A DNA stretch of 34,003 nucleotides. Source: an uncultured Ignavibacteriota bacterium. GTDB taxonomy: Bacteria; Bacteroidota; Ignavibacteria; Tepidaquicellales; Tepidaquicellaceae. The stretch lies in contig CALGOI010000371.1 in NCBI GenBank assembly GCA_937959065.1, positions 1 through 34,003 on the forward strand. The letters run 5' to 3'. The notes beneath the pieces are model-generated. The model was not told the origin of the DNA. It made no database searches and worked only from the letters and a program-made list of their open reading frames with translations. Both the position numbers and the translations under genes were made by a program. The stretch's first letter is position 1; the number at the start of each line of letters is the position of its first letter. Shown one piece after another: positions 1 through 8,871 of the stretch.

Positions 1-1
1 A

Positions 2-1090
2 GATGATGATAACAGGCTGATTGGAATTCTTACCAACAGAGATTTGCGCTTCGAGCCTAACAGTAAAACCAGGGTGTCAGATATAATGACAAAGGAAAAC
101 CTAATTACAGCTCCCGTCGGGACAGATCTCGACAAAGCAGAAAAGATACTCCAGAATTACAAAATAGAAAAATTACCAGTAGTAGATAAAAAAGGAATTC
201 TAAAGGGTCTTATTACATTCAAAGACATCCAGAAGAGGAAAAAATTTCCTAATGCCAGCAAAGATGAATACGGGCGGCTTCGAGTAGGTGCTGCGGTTGG
301 TGTAACAGCTGATACTCTCGACAGAGTAAATGCTCTTAAAGACGCGGGAGTGGATGTGGTAGTTGTTGATACGGCGCATGGGCACTCAAAAGGAGTACTG
401 GAAATGGTGAAGATGATAAAGAAGAAGACGGGTGTGGAGCTGATAGCAGGTAATGTTGCGACAGCAGAAGGCACACGCGACCTGATAAAAGCAGGTGTTG
501 ACTGCGTGAAGATAGGTATCGGCGCGGGATCGATTTGTACTACCAGGGTGATAGCCGGGGTCGGCGTACCGCAAATGACAGCAATAATAGAGTGCGCGCA
601 GGAAGCAATGACGCATAATATTCCCGTTATCGCGGACGGCGGACTAAAGCAGACCGGTGACGTACCAAAAGCAATAGCCGGAGGCGCGGACACAGTGATG
701 ATCGGCGGAATGTTCGCGGGCGTGGATGAGTCACCAGGTGAAAAAGTGCTGTACGAAGGCAGAAGCTACAAGCTGTACAGAGGCATGGGATCTATCTCCG
801 CGATGAAAGAAGGCAGCAAAGACAGATACTTCCAGGACGTGGAAGATGATATAAAGAAGCTGGTACCGGAAGGTATCGAAGGGATAGTCCCCGCGAAAGG
901 ACCACTCAGCGAGACGATTTACCAATTAATCGGCGGACTGAGAGCCGCGATGGGATACTGCGGCGCAAAGAATATTAAGGAAATGAAAACCAAAACGAAA
1001 TTCGTCCAAATAACGAACGCAGGTCTGAAAGAATCTCACCCTCACGATGTAAAGATCACCAAAGAAGCCCCGAATTACAGCTTAAAGTAA
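2..1090 (+). CDS. guaB: IMP dehydrogenase, 5'-truncated by window edge
   Basis: Oxidises IMP to XMP with NAD+, the first committed step of guanine nucleotide synthesis, in the cytosol. The reading frame is open from base 2, where DDDNRLIGILTNRDLRFE is the end of the first CBS domain, so the TTG at 44 is not the start; about 130 N-terminal residues lie outside the window. A second CBS half follows (DIMTKENLITAPVGTDLDKA), then the TIM-barrel catalytic domain with GVDVVVVDTAHGHS and the catalytic-cysteine loop GAGSICTTR (about 523-550). The usual loop reads GPGSICTTR, so Pro is replaced by Ala here. Also present are the flap-side GGMFAG and YRGMGS motifs. It ends with TAA and converges on the next gene with no gap. 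Identification is secure. Confidence 0.97.
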   Translation, partial: DDDNRLIGILTNRDLRFEPNSKTRVSDIMTKENLITAPVGTDLDKAEKILQNYKIEKLPVVDKKGILKGLITFKDIQKRKKFPNASKDEYGRLRVGAAVGVTADTLDRVNALKDAGVDVVVVDTAHGHSKGVLEMVKMIKKKTGVELIAGNVATAEGTRDLIKAGVDCVKIGIGAGSICTTRVIAGVGVPQMTAIIECAQEAMTHNIPVIADGGLKQTGDVPKAIAGGADTVMIGGMFAGVDESPGEKVLYEGRSYKLYRGMGSISAMKEGSKDRYFQDVEDDIKKLVPEGIEGIVPAKGPLSETIYQLIGGLRAAMGYCGAKNIKEMKTKTKFVQITNAGLKESHPHDVKITKEAPNYSLK

Positions 1091-1669
1091 TTATAGATTT
1101 ATTTTAAAGCCGCCATCCAGGGTAATAAAGTTAGCGTCTAATCCAAAAACATTATGGAAAACTGCTCCGGCGCGAAGACTTAATCTTTTATCAATTACAA
1201 ATACAGCACCACCCCCGGCATTAATCCCAAAATTATCTGTATGGGGACCCTTTTCAAAGTAACCAATTGTCCTAAAAGAATAGTAACCGACCTGAGTACT
1301 TCCGTATAATGAAAGATTCTCTGCAACGGGGAAAAGCTGTTTTACTCCTAAAGTTATCTGAATTGCTTCATCAAAATATACATCAGGTGGTTGTGCTAAG
1401 AAAGGAAGATTTAAGTTGAATTTATGATAATAAAAATTTCCAATCAGATATGTAGATTTAAAAAGCTTATAACCAACTTCAGCACCACCACTTATGTTTG
1501 CAGATTTTTGATCTTTAGAAAATGAACCGACGGGATAGCTTTTTCCAAATAAAGCATTTATTGAGAATTTATTTATAAAAGATTCTTCTTTTTGAAGTGA
1601 TTGTGAAAATGAATGCGAAACAAAATTAAACGAGAAAACTAAAACGGATAAAACTATTAATTTTTTCAT
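1091..1669 (-). CDS. Outer-membrane beta-barrel protein (paralogue 1 of 3)
   Basis: 192 aa, with a Sec signal peptide (MKKLIVLSVLVFSFNF, cleavage after about SFSQ). The remainder alternates polar and hydrophobic residues as expected of an 8-strand OmpA/OmpW-like porin-fold barrel, and ends FITLDGGFKINL with a terminal hydrophobic residue typical of BamA-inserted barrels. The C-terminal pattern (x)NF(I/V)TLDGG(x)K(x)(x)L and the phrase HN(V/I)FG recur in the proteins at 22197-22781 and 25138-25690, so these are paralogues. No peptidoglycan-binding domain is visible. Ligand and role are unknown. It converges on guaB, its stop codon lying directly after the guaB stop. Confidence 0.75.
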   Translation of the reverse strand: MKKLIVLSVLVFSFNFVSHSFSQSLQKEESFINKFSINALFGKSYPVGSFSKDQKSANISGGAEVGYKLFKSTYLIGNFYYHKFNLNLPFLAQPPDVYFDEAIQITLGVKQLFPVAENLSLYGSTQVGYYSFRTIGYFEKGPHTDNFGINAGGGAVFVIDKRLSLRAGAVFHNVFGLDANFITLDGGFKINL

Positions 1670-1760
1670 TTTTTTAATATTTTGGTAGAGTAATAATTAT
1701 TATATTAACAAAACTATACATTAGTTCCAAGATATTTTCAAAAAAACTTAAAATATTCAA

Positions 1761-2258
1761 ATGTTCAGAAAAGTACAGGATTTTTTAGACAATTGGGCTT
1801 ATGAGAGCTCGTCGACAGCAAAAATGATCGGGAGTCTGACCGATGAATCATTAAATCAAAAGGTAACGGAAGACGGCAGAACACTTGGTTTTCTCGCGTG
1901 GCACCTGGCTGTTACAATTCCGGAAATGATGAACCGTACCGGCCTCAATGTGGAGGGTCCGGATCATGAAGCAGCAACTCCCTCATCAGCTGCAGAGATA
2001 AAGGAAGCATACGAGAAGGCATCCGCATCACTCGTTGACCAGCTAAAGAACTGGGGCGACAGCACACTGGAAATGGCTGACGATATGTATGGTGAAGAAT
2101 GGAAGAGGGGGCAGACATTGTATTATCTTCTTACTCACGAAGCTCATCACAGAGGTCAGATGACAATATTGATGAGGCAGGCAGGTCTGAAAGTGCCCGG
2201 AGTATATGGTCCGAGCAAGGAGGAATGGGCCGCAATGGGCATGGAACCAATGCCCTAA
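1761..2258 (+). CDS. DinB-family protein (putative metal-dependent hydrolase/transferase)
   Basis: 165 aa, four-helix-bundle DinB/YfiT-like fold. The expected metal-binding histidine triad is visible: His48 in FLAWHLA, and His126 with His130 in LLTHEAHHRGQM. Relatives include bacillithiol- and mycothiol-dependent transferases, but many DinB proteins have no assigned reaction, and nothing here fixes the substrate. The start ATG at 1761 is the only one that keeps the N-terminal helix FRKVQDFLDNWAYES. It is a single gene with its own AT-rich leader, divergent from the barrel gene at 1091-1669. A second DinB member lies at 27755-28249. Confidence 0.85.
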   Translation: MFRKVQDFLDNWAYESSSTAKMIGSLTDESLNQKVTEDGRTLGFLAWHLAVTIPEMMNRTGLNVEGPDHEAATPSSAAEIKEAYEKASASLVDQLKNWGDSTLEMADDMYGEEWKRGQTLYYLLTHEAHHRGQMTILMRQAGLKVPGVYGPSKEEWAAMGMEPMP

Positions 2259-2345
2259 TATCCGGAAACATTTTAATAAATTTTTCCTAACATTATTACA
2301 TTACAGCTATTATTTTAGTGCATTAAATTACTATAGGAGAAAATA

Positions 2346-3059
2346 ATGGATCAGGATTATATAAGCCGTTTTACGACAGCACCTGAAACTCAGCAGGAAG
2401 CGGCTGTTTCCAAAATATTTTTATTAAACGTTTATAACTGGATGGCTATCGGATTAGCCATTACGGGCGGTGTAGCATATCTCGTATCGGAGTTCGTGGA
2501 TATCTACTTTTTCAGCAAGTACATATTCGTTTTTTACGGGCTTCTTATATTTGAATTTATATTAGTACTTGCATTAACATGGGCAATAAATAAAATACCG
2601 CCTATACTTGCCATATTAGGTTTCTTCTTTTATGCATTTGTGAACGGACTGACTATGTCAATTATATTCCTGGTTTATACGAGTGCATCGATATATATGA
2701 CATTTTTCATTTGCGCGGGGATGTTTTTGGGGATGAGTGTTTTTGGTTACATCACAAAGATCGATCTATCGAGATTCGGATCTTTTCTTTACATGGGACT
2801 GATTGGGGTTATACTTGGCTCGGTAGTAAACCTTTTCTGGGCAAACTCGACTTTATACTGGCTGGTAACATATGTGGGTGTATTTGTGTTTGTGGGATTG
2901 ACAGCTTATGATACACAAAAGATAAAACGAATGGCGCAGGAAATGGATGCTGAAAGCGGTGAAGGGAAAAAAGCTGCCGTTATGGGTGCATTGATGCTAT
3001 ACCTGGATTTTATCAATCTTTTGTTATTACTTCTAAGAATATTCGGAAGAAGGAATTAG
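2346..3059 (+). CDS. Bax inhibitor-1 / YccA family membrane protein
   Basis: 237 aa with seven predicted membrane segments, starting after a roughly 25-residue cytosolic N-terminus. The C-terminus YLDFINLLLLLLRIFG is the family hallmark (alyLDfINLFL.LL). The acidic pair of the BI-1 pH/Ca2+ sensor is probably represented by the Asp residues in GLTAYDTQK and MLYLDFIN. Bacterial members such as YbhL, YccA and BsYetJ act in Ca2+ leak or membrane quality control; the role here is inferred only from family. A good Shine-Dalgarno site (TAGGAG, 2334-2339) supports the start. Its stop overlaps the stop of the convergent NlpC/P60 gene by 4 bases. Confidence 0.93.
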   Translation: MDQDYISRFTTAPETQQEAAVSKIFLLNVYNWMAIGLAITGGVAYLVSEFVDIYFFSKYIFVFYGLLIFEFILVLALTWAINKIPPILAILGFFFYAFVNGLTMSIIFLVYTSASIYMTFFICAGMFLGMSVFGYITKIDLSRFGSFLYMGLIGVILGSVVNLFWANSTLYWLVTYVGVFVFVGLTAYDTQKIKRMAQEMDAESGEGKKAAVMGALMLYLDFINLLLLLLRIFGRRN

Positions 3060-3922
3060 TCCTTAATCCATCTTCTTATAACGAATTTACGGCCCTCGTA
3101 TGCAACGTCATAATTGTTTACGGGGGTTCTTGTTTCCATAACCTCATATAGCCTATCTAACAGGTTTGATTTGTGAACCCCTTCGGGATTTGAGCTTTCA
3201 ATAACAGTACTTTCATCATATACTATTATCAAGTGCCCTTTCCATACAATGAAGTCGAGCGGTTCGACAACCAAGGCTATCTCTTCAGGAGTCTTTGATT
3301 CGATATCTACCGGGTTACCGAAATAGACAAGAGACGAAGTATTTCTCGGTGTTGTTCCATCAGTTGCCTGGTAGATCAGCCCCGAGCAATCAACACCTTC
3401 GAGACACCATGTTCTTTTCAGGAAATCGTCACTTAACTCAGATGCGGGAGAGTAGAACTCAAGCATTTCAGAAATTCCATCCGCGTAATTCCCACCCCAC
3501 ATATACTGGTAACCATTCATTTGATTCAGGCTTGTAAGTATTGCTTCTTTTTTTGGAACGGATTTAACCCTGTCTTCTGAACCGCTGTGAGAAGTAGTCA
3601 CAAACCGGCTGTCGATGAATAATTCACTTGATGTATACGGATAGTCGTTTGTTGTAATTTTATAGATACTGTATCCATTCTGCGGATATTCCTCATGAAC
3701 CCGGAATAATGTTCCGGGCAACCCAATGAACTCCAACTCCCTGATCAGTCCCTGCTTATCCCTTTTGACTTCCATCCCGGATTTACCTCCGAAAACGGAG
3801 TGAAAATCAGGAGTATTCAATACCGGGGTTGGGAGTACTGATACCACAAAATTTTGTGCCTGTAAGAAAGATGTCAGGATTAGAGTTAAAACAATGATAA
3901 AAAAAGGTCTGAGTATACGCAC
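3056..3922 (-). CDS. Secreted NlpC/P60 (C40) peptidoglycan peptidase
   Basis: 288 aa. A signal peptide (MRILRPFFIIVLTLILTSFLQAQ) sends it to the periplasm. Residues about 24-120 form an uncharacterised N-terminal region. The C-terminal half is an NlpC/P60 papain-fold domain: GYQYMWGGN (138-146), nucleophile Cys179 in VDCSGLIYQ, and catalytic His230 in WKGHLIIV. Such enzymes cleave gamma-D-Glu-diaminopimelate or related stem-peptide bonds in cell-wall remodelling. The third polar catalytic residue is not certain from reading. It is a single gene, convergent with the BI-1 gene (stops overlap by 4 bases). Confidence 0.9.
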   Translation of the reverse strand: MRILRPFFIIVLTLILTSFLQAQNFVVSVLPTPVLNTPDFHSVFGGKSGMEVKRDKQGLIRELEFIGLPGTLFRVHEEYPQNGYSIYKITTNDYPYTSSELFIDSRFVTTSHSGSEDRVKSVPKKEAILTSLNQMNGYQYMWGGNYADGISEMLEFYSPASELSDDFLKRTWCLEGVDCSGLIYQATDGTTPRNTSSLVYFGNPVDIESKTPEEIALVVEPLDFIVWKGHLIIVYDESTVIESSNPEGVHKSNLLDRLYEVMETRTPVNNYDVAYEGRKFVIRRWIKD

Positions 3923-4012
3923 GGTATTCTTATTAAATTGTTATAATATTCTATTACTGTTAAATTGATTAAATTTGGGATTTTTCTCAATGTATAATTA
4001 AATGATTTTGAA

Positions 4013-6091
4013 TTGCTAAAGAATTTAAAGCCCATCCACTGCTACATTGTATTAATAATAGGCGGGATAATATTATTCTTTAATACACTTGATAATGAGT
4101 TTGTATTCGATGATGAAAGTGTTGTGGTGAATAATGAGTCTATACAATCTTTATCAACAATACCCAAATATTTTACCGCTGATGACGGATTTCACAAAGT
4201 AATAGGAAGATATTACCGTCCTATTGTTTCGACTACATATAATATTGATTATGCAATATGGGAGCTGGATCCTTATGGATTTCACCTTACCAATGTTATT
4301 ATTCATATATTAGCATCTTTATTATTGTTTGTTTTATTAAAAGAAATTTTTGAAAAGAAAAAGAACGGGCTACTTGCTTCTTTTATTGGCGCATTGGTGT
4401 TTCTTGTTCACCCGATTCATACTGAAGCAGTAAGCTGGGTAAGCGGCAGAACTGACTCCATGGTGACATTATTCTTTTTCGCAAGCTTTTTGTATTATGT
4501 GAGGTTTGTAAAAAACAGAGATAAGGATAAGAAAAAAGGAGGCGTAGATAATTCAAACAGATATCTTACATGGTCCCTGGTTTTTTACTTCATTGGACTT
4601 TTATCGAAAGAGATGATAATAACAATGCCTGTAATTATTATACTGTTTGATTTCTTATTCAGAAAAAGAGATTCAGAATATTTAAAAGAAAACATCAGGG
4701 TATATGCCTGGTTTTTTGGTGTAACGGCTTTTTATCTTCTTCTGCGATTTTGGTTATTAAGCGATGTTGAGGAGAGGATAACTTATATGTATTTTCATGG
4801 AATGAATTTTATTACAGTAATAGCTACGATGCTGAAAACTATCCCGGTGTATTTGAAACTGCTTTTTCTGCCTGTAGGTCTTTTATATCATTACAACGGG
4901 TACTTATCTGATGCAAATTCGCTTTTTGACGGGAATGTACTGTTGTCAATTGGAATTATAGCTCTGCTACTTTTTGCGGCATACTATGCATATAAAAAGA
5001 AATTAAGCGAGATCACATTTTGCATAATTTTCTTTTTTATTTCGCTTACTCCGGTCATGAACATTGTACCGACAATGAGTTTGATGGCGGAAAGGTTTTT
5101 GTATATGACATCATTTGCATTGTCATTACTTGCAGCGTTTTTAATAATTAAATACATCACAGGGAAAAACCGGAATACAATAATAAGCGCTTCTATTATT
5201 ATAATTCTTGTCGGCTCATTCTTAACAATTCAAAGGAATAAGGATTGGGAAACAAACGATACTTTGTATGCCACAGCTGACGGAATCGACGGAACAGTAT
5301 TGCTGGTTAATTCAGGAAATATGTATGCTAATAGAGGTCTTAATATGATTAATGCCGGTCAGACCCAGGAGGGGTACAGACTGCTTGAAGAAGCCGCAAA
5401 AAGATTCAGAAGAGCAATTGAGATAAGACAGAACTCAATTCTTGGTCATCACAATTTGGGATTAATACATTACATAAGAGGACAGCTTGATTCCGCGAAG
5501 ATAGAGATTAACAAAGGCATTGCACTCGATTCACTTGCCCCGGACGGATATTTTCAACTTGCACAGATATACCAGAGGGAAAACAATTTGGCGGAAGCAA
5601 TAAAGAGCCTAGAAAAACTGCAGGAAGTATCTCCAAATTACAAAGAATCAGCAGCTTTACTTAATTCCCTTAAAACGATGAACCTTGGTACAGATGAAAT
5701 AACCGGGAACCAGCCGAACCTTGACAATGATATGCAAAGAGGCGCTTTGGAAAACAGATCAATGATGTTATATGAAGCAGGAGATTTTGAGGGTTCAATC
5801 CGTATCCTGGAAAAGCTTGCGGAAATTGCTCCGGGCCATAGGTCAAGTTATTTTAACAATATTGGATTATGTTACGAACAATTGGGTGACCTTCCAAAGG
5901 CAAAAATATTTTATAATAAAGCAATAGGCATCGACGGTAATAATCTCATGGCATTAGGAGGGCTGGCTAGTATAAGCTTAAAAGAAGGTGATAAGAATGA
6001 AGCAATTAAATTATATGAAAAAATATTAGAGAAATCCCCTGATGATGTTATTGTTAAAAATAAAATAGATTCCTTAAAAGCGTTGAATTAA
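4013..6091 (+). CDS. TMTC-like polytopic membrane protein with C-terminal TPR domain
   Basis: 692 aa. The first 400 or so residues hold about ten membrane segments with motifs of the TMTC/GT-C-like family: NEFVFDDESVVV (acidic first loop), HPIHTEAVSWVSGRTDSM, and P-x-MNIVP...MAERFLYM. The C-terminal 250 residues are TPR repeats (for example LGHHNLGLIHYIRGQLDSAK and SYFNNIGLCYEQLGDLPKAK). Eukaryotic TMTC proteins are O-mannosyltransferases; bacterial members are uncharacterised, so glycosyl transfer is inference. The only in-frame start is TTG at 4013, because TAA at 3995 closes the frame. A nearby ATG at 4002 leads to a stop, so either TTG is used or one base is missing near 4010. No Shine-Dalgarno site is visible. 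Confidence 0.8.
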   Translation: MLKNLKPIHCYIVLIIGGIILFFNTLDNEFVFDDESVVVNNESIQSLSTIPKYFTADDGFHKVIGRYYRPIVSTTYNIDYAIWELDPYGFHLTNVIIHILASLLLFVLLKEIFEKKKNGLLASFIGALVFLVHPIHTEAVSWVSGRTDSMVTLFFFASFLYYVRFVKNRDKDKKKGGVDNSNRYLTWSLVFYFIGLLSKEMIITMPVIIILFDFLFRKRDSEYLKENIRVYAWFFGVTAFYLLLRFWLLSDVEERITYMYFHGMNFITVIATMLKTIPVYLKLLFLPVGLLYHYNGYLSDANSLFDGNVLLSIGIIALLLFAAYYAYKKKLSEITFCIIFFFISLTPVMNIVPTMSLMAERFLYMTSFALSLLAAFLIIKYITGKNRNTIISASIIIILVGSFLTIQRNKDWETNDTLYATADGIDGTVLLVNSGNMYANRGLNMINAGQTQEGYRLLEEAAKRFRRAIEIRQNSILGHHNLGLIHYIRGQLDSAKIEINKGIALDSLAPDGYFQLAQIYQRENNLAEAIKSLEKLQEVSPNYKESAALLNSLKTMNLGTDEITGNQPNLDNDMQRGALENRSMMLYEAGDFEGSIRILEKLAEIAPGHRSSYFNNIGLCYEQLGDLPKAKIFYNKAIGIDGNNLMALGGLASISLKEGDKNEAIKLYEKILEKSPDDVIVKNKIDSLKALN

Positions 6092-6179
6092 TTAGATATT
6101 CCCTCTGTTTGAATTGCTAATATAATAATACTTAAGTATCTTTATTAAGACTGAATCTAAATAAGAAAAATATTAAATA

Positions 6180-6557
6180 ATGCAAGAATTAACACACACC
6201 GAAGTAAGCTCACCTGAATTATCGAGTGAAAAAAAGGGAAATTTTGTCGCAATAAATTACATAACCTGTGATGACAGCTACAAACCCAGATTTGAAGAAT
6301 TATTTAAAACCCGTAAAGGCGCTATTGATACAATGCCGGGATTCCTGGAAATGGAAGTATTAAGACCGATGGAAGGTAATGTATATCTTGTAATGAGTCA
6401 CTGGGACAGTGAGGAGTCATTTAAAGGATGGACAAAATCTGAGGCATTTTTAGAAGGACACAAAAGAGGATTTGAAGATATAAAGAAGTATAAAGAGAAA
6501 GGGGAGAAACCTCCAATGCACTCCGATTTTAAAACATATGAAGTATTTGCAAGATAA
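6180..6557 (+). CDS. Antibiotic biosynthesis monooxygenase family; IsdG-like heme-degrading monooxygenase
   Basis: 125 aa dimeric alpha-beta barrel (ABM) fold. The IsdG/MhuD/HmoB catalytic set can be placed: Asn26 (AINYI), Trp84 (KGWTKSEAF) and His94 (LEGHKRG). Trp and His are 10 residues apart, as in IsdG (Trp67/His77). This points to oxidative opening of heme to release iron, rather than to antibiotic synthesis. The first 20 residues are an extra polar extension. It is the first gene of an operon: its TAA overlaps the ATG of the next gene (TAATG), and an MFS transporter of the siderophore-import type lies two genes on. Heme or iron use is inferred from motif plus context. Confidence 0.82.
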   Translation: MQELTHTEVSSPELSSEKKGNFVAINYITCDDSYKPRFEELFKTRKGAIDTMPGFLEMEVLRPMEGNVYLVMSHWDSEESFKGWTKSEAFLEGHKRGFEDIKKYKEKGEKPPMHSDFKTYEVFAR

Positions 6558-7642
6558 TGAAAAATAAGACCTATCTATGTTTTTCGATTACAGTTATAGT
6601 ATTTTCAGTGTCCGTTTTTTTGCTTAACGGAGTAAGTACTTTGACTAATGCCGGCGTAACGGGTGATGATCCGTTGAAACTGCCTGATGAAGTACATTTA
6701 AAAAATATAAAACAGTTGACTTTTGGCGGAGAGAATGCCGAAGCATATTTTTCTCTCGATGGCACCAAGCTGTCTTTTCAGAAGACAGGCCGGGGGGACG
6801 AATGTGACCAGATTTATACAATGGACCTGGAAGGGAATCTGATTGGAAGGGTAAGTACCGGGAAAGGTAAAACCACCTGTGCTTATTATATGCCGAATGG
6901 TAAAGATGTTATATTTGCCTCTACACATCTTGGCGGCCACGAATGTCCTCCAAAGCCGGATTTTTCACAGGGGTACGTATGGGCAATAGATAATACATAT
7001 GATATTTTTGTAACAAATGAAGATGGGCGAAACCTTAGACAGCTTACATATGAAAAAGGGTACGATGCTGAAGCAACAGTCTCCTTAACAGGTGATAAAG
7101 TAGTTTTTACTTCCACACGTAACGGCGATCTGGATATTTACACTATGGATTTAGATGGTTCGAATGTAAAGCAGCTGACAGATGAACTAGGATACGATGG
7201 AGGACCGTTCTTTTCAGCGGACGGTACTAAAATTATCTATAGAAAAACAAAGTTTCAAAGTGAAGAAGAGAAACAAGACTATAAACGATTACTCAAGCAG
7301 GGATTGATAAGACCCGGACAGCTGGAAATATGGGTAATGGATGCGGACGGAAGCAATAAAAGACAGGTAACAGATAACGGTGCTGCAAACTTTGCACCTT
7401 ATTTCTTCCCGGATGGTGAGAGAATATTATTTTGTTCGAACCTCGCTGATCCTAAGGGGAGGAATTTTGATATATATATGATAAATCTCGATGGAACCGG
7501 ATTAGAGAGAGTGACTTACTTCGATGCATTCGACGGATTTCCGATATTCTCACCGGACGGTAAAAAACTTGTTTTTTGTTCAAACAGAAACAATGAGCTT
7601 GAAAACGAGACTAACGTTTTCATTTGTGATTGGGTAGATTAA
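6557..7642 (+). CDS. TolB-like beta-propeller (PD40/WD40-like repeats), exported
   Basis: 361 aa. An N-terminal signal or anchor sequence (ITVIVFSVSVFLLNGV) is followed by about six PD40 blades with recurring signatures: YFSLDGTKLSFQ, DIYTMDLDGSNVKQLT, IWVMDADGSNKRQVT, DIYMINLDGTGLERVT, PIFSPDGKKLVFCSN. This is the TolB propeller fold, but there is no TolB N-terminal domain and no Tol-Pal genes nearby. Such free-standing propellers bind proteins or ligands in the periplasm; the ligand is unknown. The ATG overlaps the stop of the heme-monooxygenase gene by one base, which implies translational coupling. An internal EEEKQDYKRLLKQGL helical insert between blades is notable. Confidence 0.85.
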   Translation: MKNKTYLCFSITVIVFSVSVFLLNGVSTLTNAGVTGDDPLKLPDEVHLKNIKQLTFGGENAEAYFSLDGTKLSFQKTGRGDECDQIYTMDLEGNLIGRVSTGKGKTTCAYYMPNGKDVIFASTHLGGHECPPKPDFSQGYVWAIDNTYDIFVTNEDGRNLRQLTYEKGYDAEATVSLTGDKVVFTSTRNGDLDIYTMDLDGSNVKQLTDELGYDGGPFFSADGTKIIYRKTKFQSEEEKQDYKRLLKQGLIRPGQLEIWVMDADGSNKRQVTDNGAANFAPYFFPDGERILFCSNLADPKGRNFDIYMINLDGTGLERVTYFDAFDGFPIFSPDGKKLVFCSNRNNELENETNVFICDWVD

Positions 7643-7657
7643 GATAGATTAACTGTA

Positions 7658-8866
7658 ATGCCCCTAAAGAAGATAATCCTATTAAGTACATTATACATTT
7701 CACAATTTCTGCCCCTTGGTTTTTTCACCGAAGCATTTCCTGTATTTCTTCTATATCAGGGTTATTCAGTGACATTAATAGGAGCAATACATCTTGTATT
7801 GCTGCCATGGATGTTTAAATTTATTTAGGCTCCTTTCGTTGATAGGTTTGGAAAAGGAAACAGCTGGCATTATAAGCTATGGATAATTTTAATGCAGCTG
7901 CTTGTGGTACTTTGCCTCATAATAATATCATTTCTGAATATCAGTGAATCTCTTAAGATGATAATATTATTCGTTTCAGCACTATCGATCTTTTCAGCTA
8001 CACAAGACATAGCAACGGACGCGCTGGCGGTTGGTATGCTGACCAAGGAAGAGCAGGGCGTAGGTAACGGGATACAGAATGCAAGCCATTACCTGGGAGC
8101 AATGCTAGGAGGTGGTCTTATGCTGATTGTTATCCAAAAGTCCGGGTGGCAAAATTCTCTGTTTCTGATGGGATTTTTAATATTGCTTCCATTAATACCC
8201 GTATTGCTTCACAAAGAAAAGGTTGTGAACCGTGATGTCAAACCCTCTCTCAAGTCTAATATCGACTTCTTTAAAAGACCGGGAAATCTCTCATGGATGT
8301 TTGTACTGATCCTGGCTCCTCTTGGCGCTACTATGGCAGATTTTGTATTTAAGCCGTTTCTGGTAGATAAGGGATTCACTCTTGAGGAGATAGGTTATGT
8401 AAGGGGAATTATCGGGTTATCATCTGCATTTGTTGGTGCAATAGTCGGAGGAATACTGGTTAAATCGGTCGGCAGAAAGAAAATAATTGTTAATTTTGCA
8501 ATCCTTGTGGCATTGTCCTTATTCACCTATTTAATACCGCTGTATATAGCGGCGAATCTTACGACAATAATAATTGTCAGCATTCTGACCAAATTTACCG
8601 TGGGCATGTTCACAACGTCGATGTTTACATTGATAATGGAGAGAAGCAAGCCGGGTACCGCAGGAACTGATTTTACTGTCCAGATTGCAATATTGACTTT
8701 CAGTGCACATGGACTTGCCTCGCCGGTCGGAGGTGTGCTTGCGGATAATTTTGGATACGCAGCGATGTTTATTGTGAGTATAGTACTCGCATTTGGCAGT
8801 GTATATGTCTTGAGCAGGGGACTGAATGAGAGAGTTGTTTTGGATGGAATACCGGAGAAAGCTTAA
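7658..8866 (+). pseudogene. MFS transporter (AmpG / RhtX-FptX type) with in-frame amber stop
   Basis: A 402-codon frame starting at ATG 7658 (MPLKKIILLSTLYISQFLPL). It matches the start of the AmpG/RhtX-FptX branch of MFS carriers, which import muropeptides or ferric siderophores: LPLGFFTEAFPVFLLYQG, then the diagnostic KFI-W-APFVDRFG. The Trp of that motif is TAG (7826-7828) instead of TGG, codon 57; downstream the frame is open and well conserved to TAA at 8866, with about 12 membrane segments in total. Internal ATGs exist (for example 7892), but restarting there would lose the first two helices. Gaps to neighbours are 15 and 5 bases, so it sits inside the operon. Options: recent pseudogene, suppressor-read gene, or a base error. 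The heme-monooxygenase neighbour favours an iron-related substrate, which is inference. Confidence 0.8.
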
Positions 8867-8871
8867 GGAAT

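Noticed and set aside
157..693. 178-codon minus-strand frame inside guaB.
   Set aside because: It is antisense to a conserved catalytic domain, with a low-complexity Ser/Thr/Pro/Ala composition typical of an antisense shadow.
7826..7828. Pyrrolysine or selenocysteine insertion at in-frame stops.
   Set aside because: The expected residues are Trp, Gly, Gly and Lys, not Cys or Lys in methylamine enzymes, and no recoding element or related gene is seen.
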